Positions 44,324 to 57,200 of a stretch of 64,000 nucleotides of DNA are shown here, one piece after another. The notes beneath the pieces were generated by a model that saw only the letters and a program-made list of their open reading frames with translations, had not been told where the DNA came from and did not search any database. Origin of the DNA: Amoebophrya sp. A120 (lineage: Eukaryota; Sar; Dinophyceae; Syndiniales; Amoebophryaceae); NCBI GenBank assembly GCA_905178155.1, contig CAJINV010000020.1, positions 744,001 through 808,000 of the forward strand, given 5' to 3'. Position 1 is the stretch's first letter. Each line of letters opens with the position of its first letter. The position numbers and the translations under genes are program-made.

Positions 44324-45289
44324 AATAAGTACGTAATTCGAAAACTTTCAGAGGAGCGACAACCTCCACATACTGCATTTATTATGTTCGTGTATACATC
44401 ATTTTCATTCACTTTCAATCCAATCGACAACATGGAGAACCGATGAAGAAGACTTTCAGAGAAAAGAAAATCATTATCATACTGATCGACGTGCACTACT
44501 CACGGTAATGACTACTTCGAGTCTGAGCTTTCACGGCGTGCACTGTTCCGCAACATCGTCCTCATGACTCCCTTTCTGTGGTACGCATGCCTAGCTGCAA
44601 CTCGTGGACGGTGAGACCGGGAACTTGGTCCGTGTACTAGGAATTTTCAACGTCATCAGTTGTTCAAGGCTTCTTGCACCCACAGCTTCGATGTGATGAA
44701 CGGTATGTGTATGAATTTGGGTCGTGATAAACGGCAACGGAACACGTTGGCAATACGTTGAAGTATGTGACGTTGGGTCGGCTGTAGCTGGTGCCACGTG
44801 CTCTGTAAAAAGAACATCGTCACCAAGGCACAAAAACAAGAAGAGCAAGTTTAAACGAAATGGAAATGAAAAAAATCCGCAGGAGGCCCGTTGTAGATAG
44901 ATGTAGTTGTGTATTTTTGTTTCTGGTTGAGATTGAGGCCATTCTTCGGATTGTTATTTAACATTGAAGTTGAACATATGTCAGATCATTTCTACTCTTT
45001 CGCTTTTCGCTTTCGTATTAACTAACACAAGATACTTGTTCACATGAAAATAAATTCCATCCCGTTGAGCAAGCGCAAGATGTCTCACCGGGCCGCCAGC
45101 TTTGAATGAAGATGAACCAGAACCGACAGACAACTGGAGATGCCTTCGTCTTGACAGAATTCTACTCATTCTTACCCGGAGAAAGACACGCCCACTTTTT
45201 CTTGGCTCCTGACGGGCAGTGCTCAGAGTGGCAATCTTTATGTTCATTCTCGATCCACGATAAATAAATAATTCAGATTTTATCCCAGC
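44324..45289. other. Intergenic
   Basis: I see no convincing coding sequence. The TTTTATCCCAG immediately before ATG 45290 is a good candidate trans-splice or splice acceptor for the large nucleotidyltransferase gene. Confidence 0.5.
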
Positions 45290-48200
45290 ATGGCACTTGA
45301 CGCGTGGAACACGCTGCTCCAGTCGCCGAGCAACTCTTCAGACGACGGGTCTGGTGACGATGATGGCTGCCGGTTGCAGAGCGAAAAGAGTGTTGACTCC
45401 TTCTCCGGCGGGGGAGGTGGGCGTGGTGGTAGCAGCGGCGTGGTGGACAACATCAATCATGGGGCATCAATCACTCACACTCACCACAGTGCCAGAGGAC
45501 CACGACTCGGCGGACCGCCGAACATAGTAGCCTTAGCTGCTGAGAACAACGTCTACAGAACAAACACGGGTGGTACTGCGCCCCCGGGCATCAATGTCAA
45601 TCCACCCCAGCAGCACCACCAGCGGGTCGGCACTATCCAGCCCGCGATCACCGGGTCTCCCGGTCTCCCCGGATATAATTCGGTGCCACCACAGACGTCG
45701 TTGTGGGATGTCTTGGGCGCGACCGTGGTGCCCACCAAGAGCGCCGACAACCCGCGCAGTGTAGGCGGGCTCAGCTCAGTGCCAATGCCGGGAACGCAAA
45801 CTAACAGCTCCACTGCTGCTACTTCGGCGGCGCACTCTGTTGGCGTTCGCGGTTCTAACTTGGGAGTGAAGGCGGGCCAAAATAATCTTCAGCAGCAAAC
45901 CGCCTGGGCACCAGCAGGAGGGGGTTTGACGTCGAGAACCACTGGCAGCAGCTCTGGTCCAGTTGCAACGCCACAGCCACTAGCTGGCATCTTCTATGCA
46001 GGAGGTGCACTGCCGCAGGGCGGCGGCGGAAACAGTAAGCTGAGGAGTGGTGCTGGTGGTGGTGGCAGCGTGCACCTAAACCATCCCCAGGTTTCATCTA
46101 GCACAACAAATCACAGCACGCCATCTGGTGCACAACGTCAAAGAAACGCGGCAGCTGGCACCAGTGGGACGGGCACGATCACGACGAGCATGATGACACC
46201 GAGTGGTTTCCACCACTCGGTGCCAGGCATGAACACCGTATCACAGGGGTAAATGAATCACATTACAAATGAATCACCATACGGAAAAAAAAAACTTTCC
46301 AAGTACCGCAGTGCATGGCCCGGCTCGCACGCATAAGGAAGCGCCCAATATATACAACCAAATAACAACCTGAGACACAGCGACGCTCCCCAGGAAGGTC
46401 GCGCCTTTCTCGATAAGGTTTGCGCTATTTGGTTGGTGGCTACGGGGGGCGAACGCAATGGCCAGGAGTGGATGCTGGGGGCATCGTGCCTGAATAGCTT
46501 GCAAACAACTCGGGGGAAGCATTCGCAACCCAAAATACCAAGCACAAGCCCATTGCTAAAGATAGGAAAAGCGACACCATAAAAATGAAGTGACTACACC
46601 TCCATACCGTCGGGCGTAGCGTCCCGAGGGTGTCGGATTTTCTGAAAAAAGATCAACTTTTGCCAAAAATTCATCTTTTTCGAAGCAAAAAAAGAGGTGC
46701 AATCACCTTGCGTTTCGTAGCTATCAACTAGCCCTATGATTCATTTGACTCCTGCTCCCGCTTAGTATCTGCTTGAATCACCCCAGCAAAAAGCCGCGAT
46801 TTTTGGCATCAAATTGATGCCCGAAACACGTCTTCTTCGCGTCAAATCACCCTAGCAGATATCAAGTGGGTTTGGCTTTTTTTTCGTCTGAAACAGGCTG
46901 CACATCTCAAGTGATCACACCTCCACTGCTCCACTTCTGCCACTTGGTAACAGTAGAGTAGGGCAAAAGTAAGAATAGTGCGCCAATAGCACCATGCGGG
47001 GTAGCATTATGCACCACGGTATGATGCTTTGGGGCTGGTCTTGGGGTATCTTCTATGGCATCTTCTGCGCACTACATCTCGCAGTCTTCTCCTTACCAAA
47101 ATGCGACGCCTGGGGCTTTTGGTCGCAGCCTTCTCAAGCATTCGCCCACTGCAATCTACCGACCAGCTGTGTCTGGCGCGGGGAAAAAAGCTGCAGGCGC
47201 TACGGCAGTTGGGGACGCTCCGAATTTTTTGTTTTTTCGAATAACAGTGGTTTCCACCACTCGGTGCCAGGCATGAACACCTATAACAGGCTCAGATGTC
47301 TAATTCAGCGAATTCCAAAAAAAATTTTTTAGGTCGTGGAAACGCGTTTCGCTTTCAATGCTGACTCCCCCCACAAGCTGAAACAAACTGGCTATGGCTA
47401 TCTCATAGCTGGATAATTGTCTTGCCACGTGCAAGGCATAGGCAACCACCTAGCTGCGACCTAGCTAATCCCATTAGTTTGAATGGTTCCAAGCATCCCT
47501 TTGGAGCTGCAATAGCACCTGCTGTCGCGATCTTCGTCCTGTTTTTGGCTTCTGCTTTCTTTTTTGTCGTACTGCTTTGGAGAAAGCTGCCCGAAAATTG
47601 GCTCCCTATTGGATATTGGTCTTCTTCATCTCGTGCTGCTTTCGTGAAAATTGCACAACGTAAGAAGCTTCGATCTACCATAAGAAAGCGCAAGCTCACC
47701 CCGGGCGACTGATTCCGCTCGAAAGGGATCTTCGGGGCCTCTGGGACTGCAAAGGCCCTTCTCCAGAAGAAATGGCCGGCGGGCCCGGTCAGGTAGACAG
47801 GGCGCTGGGCGGTGGCTCCAAATGTACCCAAAAGGACAGGACTCAGGCCAGTCCCCGGACGCTTGCGGAGATGCGATCTCTGGGCAAGTTTTCGCCCGAT
47901 TTCGCAATACGAACATGCCTGAGCCGGATGCTGGCAGTGCAGACGAGGTGCGTGGCTAACGCGCTGAATCGAAGCCAAGAACGACAAAAAATACACCGGA
48001 AAGCGCACGGAAAGCAGCTGCCCTCGCTCCAGAGGGCACCTCTTGGGCCTCGAGACTCCAGTGGTAACTTTGGAACAGGGGCAGCAGCTTGCCGCGCGCT
48101 TTTGCTCCTTTGTCCGGTTCGCACCCTTTTTTTGTCGTGCAATTCAGAAGAAATCTGCAGGACAAACAAAAGTCGAGAATCCAAAAGGACGAGGTTGCCG

Positions 48201-51200
48201 GGGAATTGTGGCGCAACTGCACAGATCCATAAGGCGGCTCCCAGTCTGTGCGCCAACTAGTTCAAAGCCGGGCCTTGCGAGGGGCCAACTAGCTCAGTCC
48301 GAGGCTTCAGTGACCTAAACAATTTTTTTTGAAATTCGTTGAATTAACAGTGGTTTCCACCACTCGGTGCCAGGCATGAACACCGGCAACTCTGTTACTA
48401 ATGTCCACAACAGGCAGCAATCGGCGCACCAGCACCAGGATATTCCTGCAGGATCTAATTCTAATGACCAACTACTACCCTGGTCCACTACTACTGCAAC
48501 GTCGACGTCGTGGTCGTCGTCGCGTCGGCCCGGAACGAATTCGGTTAGCGGCCCGTCCCCGCCCCTCCAGCAAATCACCAGCACCGTTGTCAGTTCCGTT
48601 CCAGGCAAAAAAGGCGCGGCTGGCGTCGGAACTGCGGGCGGTAATGGCGCGATTGGGAAGGGGACAGCCGGAGGTACAACAACTACAGGGAATAGCGCTA
48701 CAAGTGCTGCCAAGAACGCGGGCACTTCTTCGAGAGCAGTTGTAGGGTCGGGAACTTCTTCGACTTCCATTCGGCTTCCGCCCGGGCTCGTGGAACAGAA
48801 CAATATCAACAGCCGAACCCCATCTGGGGGAAAAAATGCAGCGGCGCATCTGCTTCATACTGCATCAGGCGGCGGGAATAGTTGTGCCTCGGACCACGGA
48901 GCAAGAAACAACAACACAACCTCAAAAAAGAACTACAACACGCGTCCTGGTGCTGGTAAAGGGACCGCGACGGCAGGTGGTTCCAAAAATTGCATCGGAT
49001 CGCCTGGACTTCTCGGAAATACCAGCGCGGCTGCCGTTTCCACCTCGGGAACAGCCCATCGAGCCAACGCGGCCTTGATACACCAACACCAGGTACAGGT
49101 AATTTGTGTGTGTCGTGCTCATCAAACACGACCCGTAACTGCAGCAATTATCCGGGTAGAAAAAAATTGGCATGATGTGCATGTTTAAATATTTTTCACA
49201 GGTAGCGCTCGCCTCGCAATCGCGTCCTCCCTCGGCGCAGAGTGGCGCCCCCGCAGCTCTGACTTCCGGCGAGATCGTGGCTGCCCAGCGCTACTGGGCG
49301 AACCACGATGTTGCAACGGTGGCGCAGCTGCAGCCGGACCAGCTGCAGGCAGCTATGTTGCAGAAAAATTTGCAGTTGCACGTCGGAAGTGGTGCCAGTT
49401 CCTCCCGGAAGCTAATTGGAGTTACCAGTGCCGCTAAAGCGGCGCTGCAAGCTGGCCACACTTCTTTGTCCTCAAGCGGGGGATTTCATCCAGCAGTACT
49501 GCGTGGGAGCTGCACGACAGCATATGATGGACAACTGCCGTTATTTGGTGGAGCACGCCACCTAAGCGCTTCGGCCTCGCAAACAAATCTACTCGGTACC
49601 AGAGTTGTACTAGGAAATAACGGAGCTAGTGGTACTACCTCCGGGACGCTCTCTACGTCCACCACGGGAGCCGCGCATCTACAACCAGCTGCTTCCTCAC
49701 GGGCACTTCTAAACCCCAGCGGGTCTTCTTCCTTGTTCAAAAAAGTTCCGAGCCCATCAACACACAAATCCGCGGGAGACACCTTGCTGATGACGGAGCG
49801 GGGGAAGTTGGATCCGGACTGCAGTGCGTGGCTGATTCGGCACGGCGTGCGCGAGGGCTTGATGGGCGCCATTATTCAGCCGCAGCTCTTCAAAAACTGT
49901 GCGCTTGAGGGGCTCAAGGCCCGGGCGGAGTGGAATGCAAAGCTCGCGGCAGCGGGGGCCGGGAACAGGAAAGGAGCTGCGAACACCAAGTCCGCTTCCG
50001 CGGCAATAGACATGGCGAACGCTACCGCATCGTCGCAGTTCAATGGAGGTTCGTTTTCCGGCTATGGCATGGGCATGGCACAGACGTCGAACAGACCTGC
50101 GGCTCATCAACAAGACGTGCACGGTGTTTACACTGCCGACCAATATGTTGACGACCAGAACAACTTCGCTCCAACAGATCATAACAGCATCAACGCGCAC
50201 CAGCTAAAGAACAACGAGAGCGAATACCTGAAACAGATGTGGCGGTTCTATGGCGCAGGTTCACCAGAAAATTTGAAGAGAAGCAAACCAAAAACCTCGA
50301 GTGGAGGGGCGTCGAAGACCAAAAACAAGGGCACCTCGTCGACAACATTGCCTTCCTCATATTCCAGTAGTCTAAATCAGGATTATCCGTCTGGTAGCGA
50401 CGACTCAATCAAAAATCCAGTAGTTGTTCCATCTGGAGGGAAGAAAGCTACGCGCCTGCCGCCCGGGCTGGAGCTCGAGGTTCATGTGGGAGGAGTAGAT
50501 ACATGCGCATCTCAAGAAGCGACGGGTAGTTCTTCGAAAAATCATTCTGCAATTATGCCGACTGGTGGACTACAGGTACAGGATACATACGAAACAGAAA
50601 CCTACCCGCCCACGACCCACGACGAAGCTACAGGAGCTACTAGATTGTCGCGGAGCAGCATCGTTTCTTCCTCTACATCCTTGCACATCGCGGACCATTC
50701 CTCCTCCACAGCATGCTCGCCCGCGGAGAATCAGAAGTTTGACTCCAATAAGTCTTGCACATCGTCTGCGACGTGCACTAGCAATACACCGGTGGCGGGG
50801 ACCAGCACGACTCCGTCGGTTACCATGGGCGCCGGGGGCGTCGCAGCCAGGCTGATGCAGCCGCAGAACAGGACTTCGTCTTCTTCTCTCGGAGGTGCTG
50901 CTGTTCCTAATCCTTGGGCAACATTATCTTCTGCTGGAAGCAGCGAGAGTAGCTGCGCAGCGACGTCGCTGACTTCTGTGGGAGGTGGTGTGATAAAAGA
51001 CGGTGCGCCAGCTGCTCCTCCTACGCCCGTAGTACAACAACAACCTGCTCCAGCACATCAGCAGCGGTCGATCTATGATTACTTCTCCTTCGATCTTTCG
51101 CGCCAGAATTGTCTCGAAGAGCATGCTCCGTCCAGTTTCCACTCCAGTTCTTCCGAAACCGAACACAGCAGCGTGGTGCCTCCGGCGGGGGACCATCTAC

Positions 51201-54200
51201 AACTTCAACGTAGTTGTGGCCAACCCCAACCAGCATACGTCTCGGCGAGGTCCAGTTTACGCACGCAATGCAACGAACAGCAGACCACGTCGATGAACAC
51301 TTCTGTAGGTGATCTTGCAGCAGGAGCTCCTGCGGAGGAAGGTCACACAGCTACAGCTGCGAGGACTACAGCTACGGCCGAGTTCACTTCTGCGCGTGAC
51401 CCCACGGCAGGTTCTTTGGCAGTAGAAGGTGGGCGCGACACGCCGCAGCAGGAGCTCCTTGGCGCCGGCGCGATGAAAAATAGCTTGTTCCCAAATATGG
51501 TTTTTGCTAGTTCTTGTAAGACGAAGACCAAAGGCCCTCCGCCCGGTTTGTCGCTGACTACGGCATCTGACGAAGATCCTGCTGCGGTTGAAGCGGTAGA
51601 TCCAGTGGCAGAAGAGCAGGAGCTGCGCCATGATCTTCATCACGATACTAGTACCGTGGCGACTCGAAAAATCACAGCAGGAGCATCAACCGAGGAGGAT
51701 GCTGACCACGTTACGCCCGTTCGCAAATGGAGTAAGTTGTCCGCCGCAGCGCCGGAATTTGTGCCGGCTTCCTCCAGCTCCCGGCATTCGAAAGCGTCCA
51801 TACCGGAGCTCGACCGCTTTCGAGCTTCCTTCGGCGACAGCACAGGAAAAGAACACATTTTGCTCGAACATCAAACGCAGAGCCTCAACAATGTTGGGGG
51901 TTCTAGCAGTACAACGTCTTGTGCGACGTCGGCGCCGCCAGAGGCGGCTCTTGCGGGCACCGCCGGAGCAGGAGGTAAGTCGAGTTGTACTATGACGAAT
52001 ACTGCTGGCCTGACGTTCAATAACATCCAAAATGCGCAACACAGTGCCGAGCTCGCGGAGCGGATCAAAATCGCCATTGGCAGTAAGGCCCCGCAGGACG
52101 CCCACATCCTCGCAGAAACTTTCATTCGCGACGACGAGGACGGTAGGCTGCTGCGGGCGTTCCTGCACGAAGAAGTGCGGTCTTACTACAAAAAGGAACT
52201 AGTAGTAGAGACATCAAATCAAAATCATGTTGACCTTGACCCCACTTCGACGAGTGCGCAAATGACTGCAGCGAACCCGAAGAACCAGCAACAGTCTCTC
52301 CTGCAAAAAATGCTGCAAACTAACTCTAGCGCTGGAACATCAAGAACGTCGACCACGGCGACACCTGATTCCGAAGGACCGATTTTGCCCGTCCCCGATT
52401 CGGTTTTCAATGCCTTGGTGAAGAAAATCGCACCGCAACGTCCCTCGTGTCTGTTCGACCGGTTGTTTCCGCACGTTCTCTTGGAAATCTTGGACCTCCG
52501 GGAGGGCTGCTTTGCCGTGAAAATGACGAAGCGGCAGAAGAAGATCCTCTCCGAAGTGAAGGCCACGAATCGCGTTCCCTCGCTAAACACGCGACTGATT
52601 TCCGTCGTGGGGGTCGACCGCGTCGGCAGCTGCGTGCGCGGCACCGACATCTCCACGTCCGATGTGGACTTCCGGATCCGCTACGAAGTCAACCCCTCGC
52701 ACCTACCAAATCAGAACTGGTACGTACAACCTGGGAGCACGCCGCACCTGCAGTTGCTAGAACGGATCCGGAAGATGCTTGATAAGGTACGACATATTTT
52801 TTTTGTTAGTTCGGCGGTTATGAAAAAGAAGTTTCGGTTTATTTGTTGTCGGCAGCCACGAATCGGAATCTAAATCAGCAACATCAAAAGCCTAGTACCC
52901 CTCAACGCCTAAGTGCCAACAATTTTGAACCCAGGCTCTGAAGCATACCACGTTGGACAGCGTGTGCAATTTGGTGTGGAAATCCGACGCCTGCCTGCAA
53001 GTGAGCTTTCCGAAAGTACACATGCACACGGAGGCCACCGTGCAGCAGCGGATTGCGCAGCCCAGCCGAAGCAAGCATTTGGTCTATGATGTGTGGTTTG
53101 TACCTACCAACCTCCCACCGGAGCCGGACCCAGCGGCACCCGGCACCGCGGAGGGTGTGGGAGCTGCAGAGGACCACCAGGCCGCGTCAATCGGTGCCTC
53201 CGCGAAGGCGAAACCTGCTGCCAAGCGCAAACAGAAGAAAACCGGAAAAGCCGCCGCCGAGGCACAGGTGGCCCGCGCGGACCGGGTTGGTGGAGACAAT
53301 AACACCAGCCTTGGCATGCAGGTGCTCGCCACTTTGCAGGCCCAGCCCGCCGCGGCGCTGCTGGACCCCTACCAACAAGTGGCTGCTGCTGCGGCCAGTT
53401 ACTACGGCGGCGGGCATTTCCCCACCCTGATTGGAAAACCGGCCAGGGGATTCGACAATTGCATGGACGAATACAACCATCGTCCCGACGAATCTCCGCT
53501 CCCGACCGTGCAAGGCCTTGAGTTGCTGGAGCAGGGGCTGACCAGCTTTTTCCTGCACAAGGAGCCCTACCGCCACGTGGTCCGTCTGATCAAGTGGCAA
53601 TTTCAGGAATTTCTCGCGGCGCGAGCGCCCGTGACGAGTTGTGGGGAAATAAATCAAAATGGAGGGCCGCGACACACGAGGGGAACCAGAACTACTGGTG
53701 GGCCAGCGACTTCGGAAGTGGATGTGGAGAATCAGCAATCTGACCAAGACTGCCGGAGCCGTCGCGGGCTCCCGGGATTGTATGTCGAATGCGCGGTCTA
53801 CAGTGTAGTCATGATGCTCGGCGAGCAGGATTGGCTGAAGCACAACCAAGAAGTTCTGGAACATGCAAAGAAAGCGGACTCGGAGTCTTACGCAGCTGCA
53901 AATAGGACGACACCAGTGAACAAGCTGAATGGAAAGGATCAAGGCAGCAAAAAGACCGCGAACAACAGCTCTACTTCCAGCGAAAATTATTCGAGAGGTT
54001 CGCCCGAGAGGGCCGCCGCGGCCCCAAAGCAGGAAGAGCCAAGAACGTCCCTGGTTTTGGTCGAACGTGCGCCGATTTTTGCGCAATCGTACGAGGACGT
54101 TGCGTATCAAATGCAAAAATGTCTGGGTCTGGAAGAGTGTAGACTTGTCATGCAGATTTTCCATGAAGCGCGAGGTCTGGAATGCGGGACCTAGCATGAC

Positions 54201-57200
54201 AGACTCTGCGAGGTCTCTGCCATGCCTATTCTGCATGAGAAACTCCGTTCCAACTTGGTCAAAAGTGGAGCTTTTGGCACTCATGCAACACAGATTTTTG
54301 CATGCTTCAGATTTACCATGACAAGCTGCAATCTTCCAGACCCAGACACTTTTGCAATTCATATTGCGTGGGCCCCGCGGGGACCGTTGCCGAAACTGGG
54401 GGAACTGAATTTTTATCAAGATAGTTTGCTGAAGACCAAGGAAGACCAAAACCGCAGCTACGAGGTCTTATTCGAAAAGTTCGTCGCGAAAGAAGTTGGG
54501 CTAGGCACGACGATGTTGCCTTTTCCAGGAGAACAGCAGCTGCAGCCGCACAGATCGTCCGACAACGGTGGCACAACTAGAACAACCCCGATGCAAACTA
54601 CGGACACTAGGAACGATCGAAAAGAGAAAGGCCCTGCTGGTGCCTCATCAAACAAGAATCTTCATGATGACCAGCGCGGTAATGATATTAGCCATCTGAA
54701 GACGCTGCAAATAAATAACTTCACCACCGACCACCAAAAACCCGGCACGAGCGGTTGCCTTCCTCCCGCCCACCCCCCACCGCCACCTCCTAATGCAGGC
54801 AACTACAACGTGAACGTGGTGGACGTGGACCAGAGCAGCTCCACCTCTTGCCCGAATCGCGGTCCGCCGCAAAGACCCGCACCCATTATGAAGCTCTCAC
54901 CCGAACGGCAAAAACTGCACCAGAATGTCGCAGGAGACTGGATCGGAACCGTTCCCGACCGGGAAGTCAAGCCAGAAACGAGACTAGCGCAAACTACTTC
55001 AGTACAATCACAGCTGCAGACCGGCGCAATTCATCCTGGGGGAGGACCAGGACCAACCGCTGGAGAACAACAAGTTGACAACTCACACTCAGCGGCACGA
55101 CCTCACAGCAACAGCACAACTCAAGTTGTGAAAAAACGACAGAAAATCAAGATAATTGATCCTCCCTCCGCCTTTCGTGTGTACTTGCTGACTTTGTTGT
55201 ATGGGAGTGTCGGGATTGAAATCGACAAAGTTGAAATAATTTGCAATGCATAAAATGGATGAAAATTGTGACCCAGTTTCCAAGTGGCGCATGACAAATT
55301 CGGGTAGAGCCGAAATCCAGTCTGTCATGCTGTTTGGGTAAGGAAGACGCCTTTTGTCATGCTACTTTAGTAGCTCAGTTCCTCCCCCTTAATAACAGGC
55401 TTGCAATCTGCCTCACTTGCCTACTCTGCAAGACAGGCACTTTGTGGGCTGCATTTTATGCATGACAAACTACTTATTTCAACTCTGACAATTTCAATCC
55501 TTACACTCCCATATGTTGCTGATCGGCGGCGGGATGCACGTCGAGGAGGACTTTGTTGAGGACAGCGGGGAGTCGAGGTACACATTTGAAGCGAAAAGTA
55601 CACCACTTGGGAGTTTGCTCCTGGCGTTCATCGACATGCACGCTAGCTCTCCGGTCTGGAAACTCGCCAATGAAGAGGAAGGAATGTGGGCGGTATCCGT
55701 ATCTATGACGCGCAGTTTTTTGCTTTTTTTCTCGTAGTTTCCCTTTTGATTACTTAGTTCCACGCGATCAACTTTTTTTGGCGCAGTGTCAGCACGACCC
55801 TACGCTTACATCTTTACGTTTCTCGTTCTCGTCCTCTAGGTTGTAACCACGAACATTAAAAAATCAGGTAAGCTATGAAGTTGCGCAGATGCTCCGCGAC
55901 GTGACTCGCAACCTGCACGAGTTCACGGGCTACAACACGGACCACCCGCCGCAGACCATTCGCCAGCGGCTGGGGGACCTGGCCCGGAGTCCGAGTCTGG
56001 AGTGTTGGCGCACGGAGATTTGCGGGCCGCTGCTGTCCCAGCTTTCCACAGACGAGTCGCTGCGGCTGCTGTACCAGCAGTTCGGCGTTTTGTCCCCCGA
56101 CGCGGTAGTCCAAATCGAGGACGAGGTTCGGTCGCTGTTCCGCACGGTGTTGGACTTCTTCTACGACAAAAACTGCCTCGTGCGGATCTTCGGATCGGTG
56201 GAAAACGCGACCGCAACACGGGGGTCGGACGTGGACTGCGGGTTTGTGCTGTCCAAGGAAATGTACCAGAAGTACCTGCATCGGGTGCAGGTGGAACGAA
56301 AAAACGCATTGGCTTCCGGGGACTCGTCACTGCTTTCTGAATGTACTATTACGTGCACATTACGGATTTTTATGCGACTGTTCATTTTTGTTGTGGCATA
56401 TTGAAGATTTTTGTATAAAAACGACATGATACGTTTGTACACGGTCTGTTATGGATGCTTTTACTACTTTTATCCTTCTTTTTATTTTAAAAACAAAATC
56501 CTATCAGCCGGCCTGGCCCGCCTGGTAAAGTGCGAAGCGTTGCAGGACCTGCAAAAGTTCATGCAGAAGTTGGACAGCGACGGCAAGATGCTGGATCTGG
56601 AACTCGTGCTGCAAGCCCGCGTCCCGATTGTGAAGTGCCAGATCCACGAGAGCATCCGGAAAACGCTCCCCTGCATGCTCGCGCACGGGATCAGCGGCTT
56701 TGACATCTCCGTTCTGGTAGAAAACGAGTTTTTCGTCCTGCAGAACTCCGCTCTGGTCCGTTCGGTTCTGCTTGCGGACGAGCGGTACCGCATTTTGGCG
56801 GTATTAGTGAAAAAGTACGCCAAAGCGGCCCAGATCTGCTCCGCGTACGAGGGAACCTTGAGCAGCTACTCGTACGCATTACTGGTGTTGCACTTCCTGC
56901 ACTGTCGGGAAAAGCAGGAACAAGCGGATTGTAACTATTTGTTGTCAACATCTTGTTCCTCACCTTCGGAGCTGCAATTTGGCACCTGTAGTTCTTCGTC
57001 ATCTACGACACCGAGGAAAATCGCCTCGGTTATCGCTCCAGACCAGGATTTGTTCTACGCAGGAACAGGTGGAACTAATTTCCCCAGTCCCCCGGCGGCG
57101 CCCAATACAGATGCAGTTAGTACTGCTAGTTGTACAACCAGTCAGCAACAGCAAACTGTTGTGGAAAAGGCTCTACTGCGATTATCCGAGAACAGCATGT

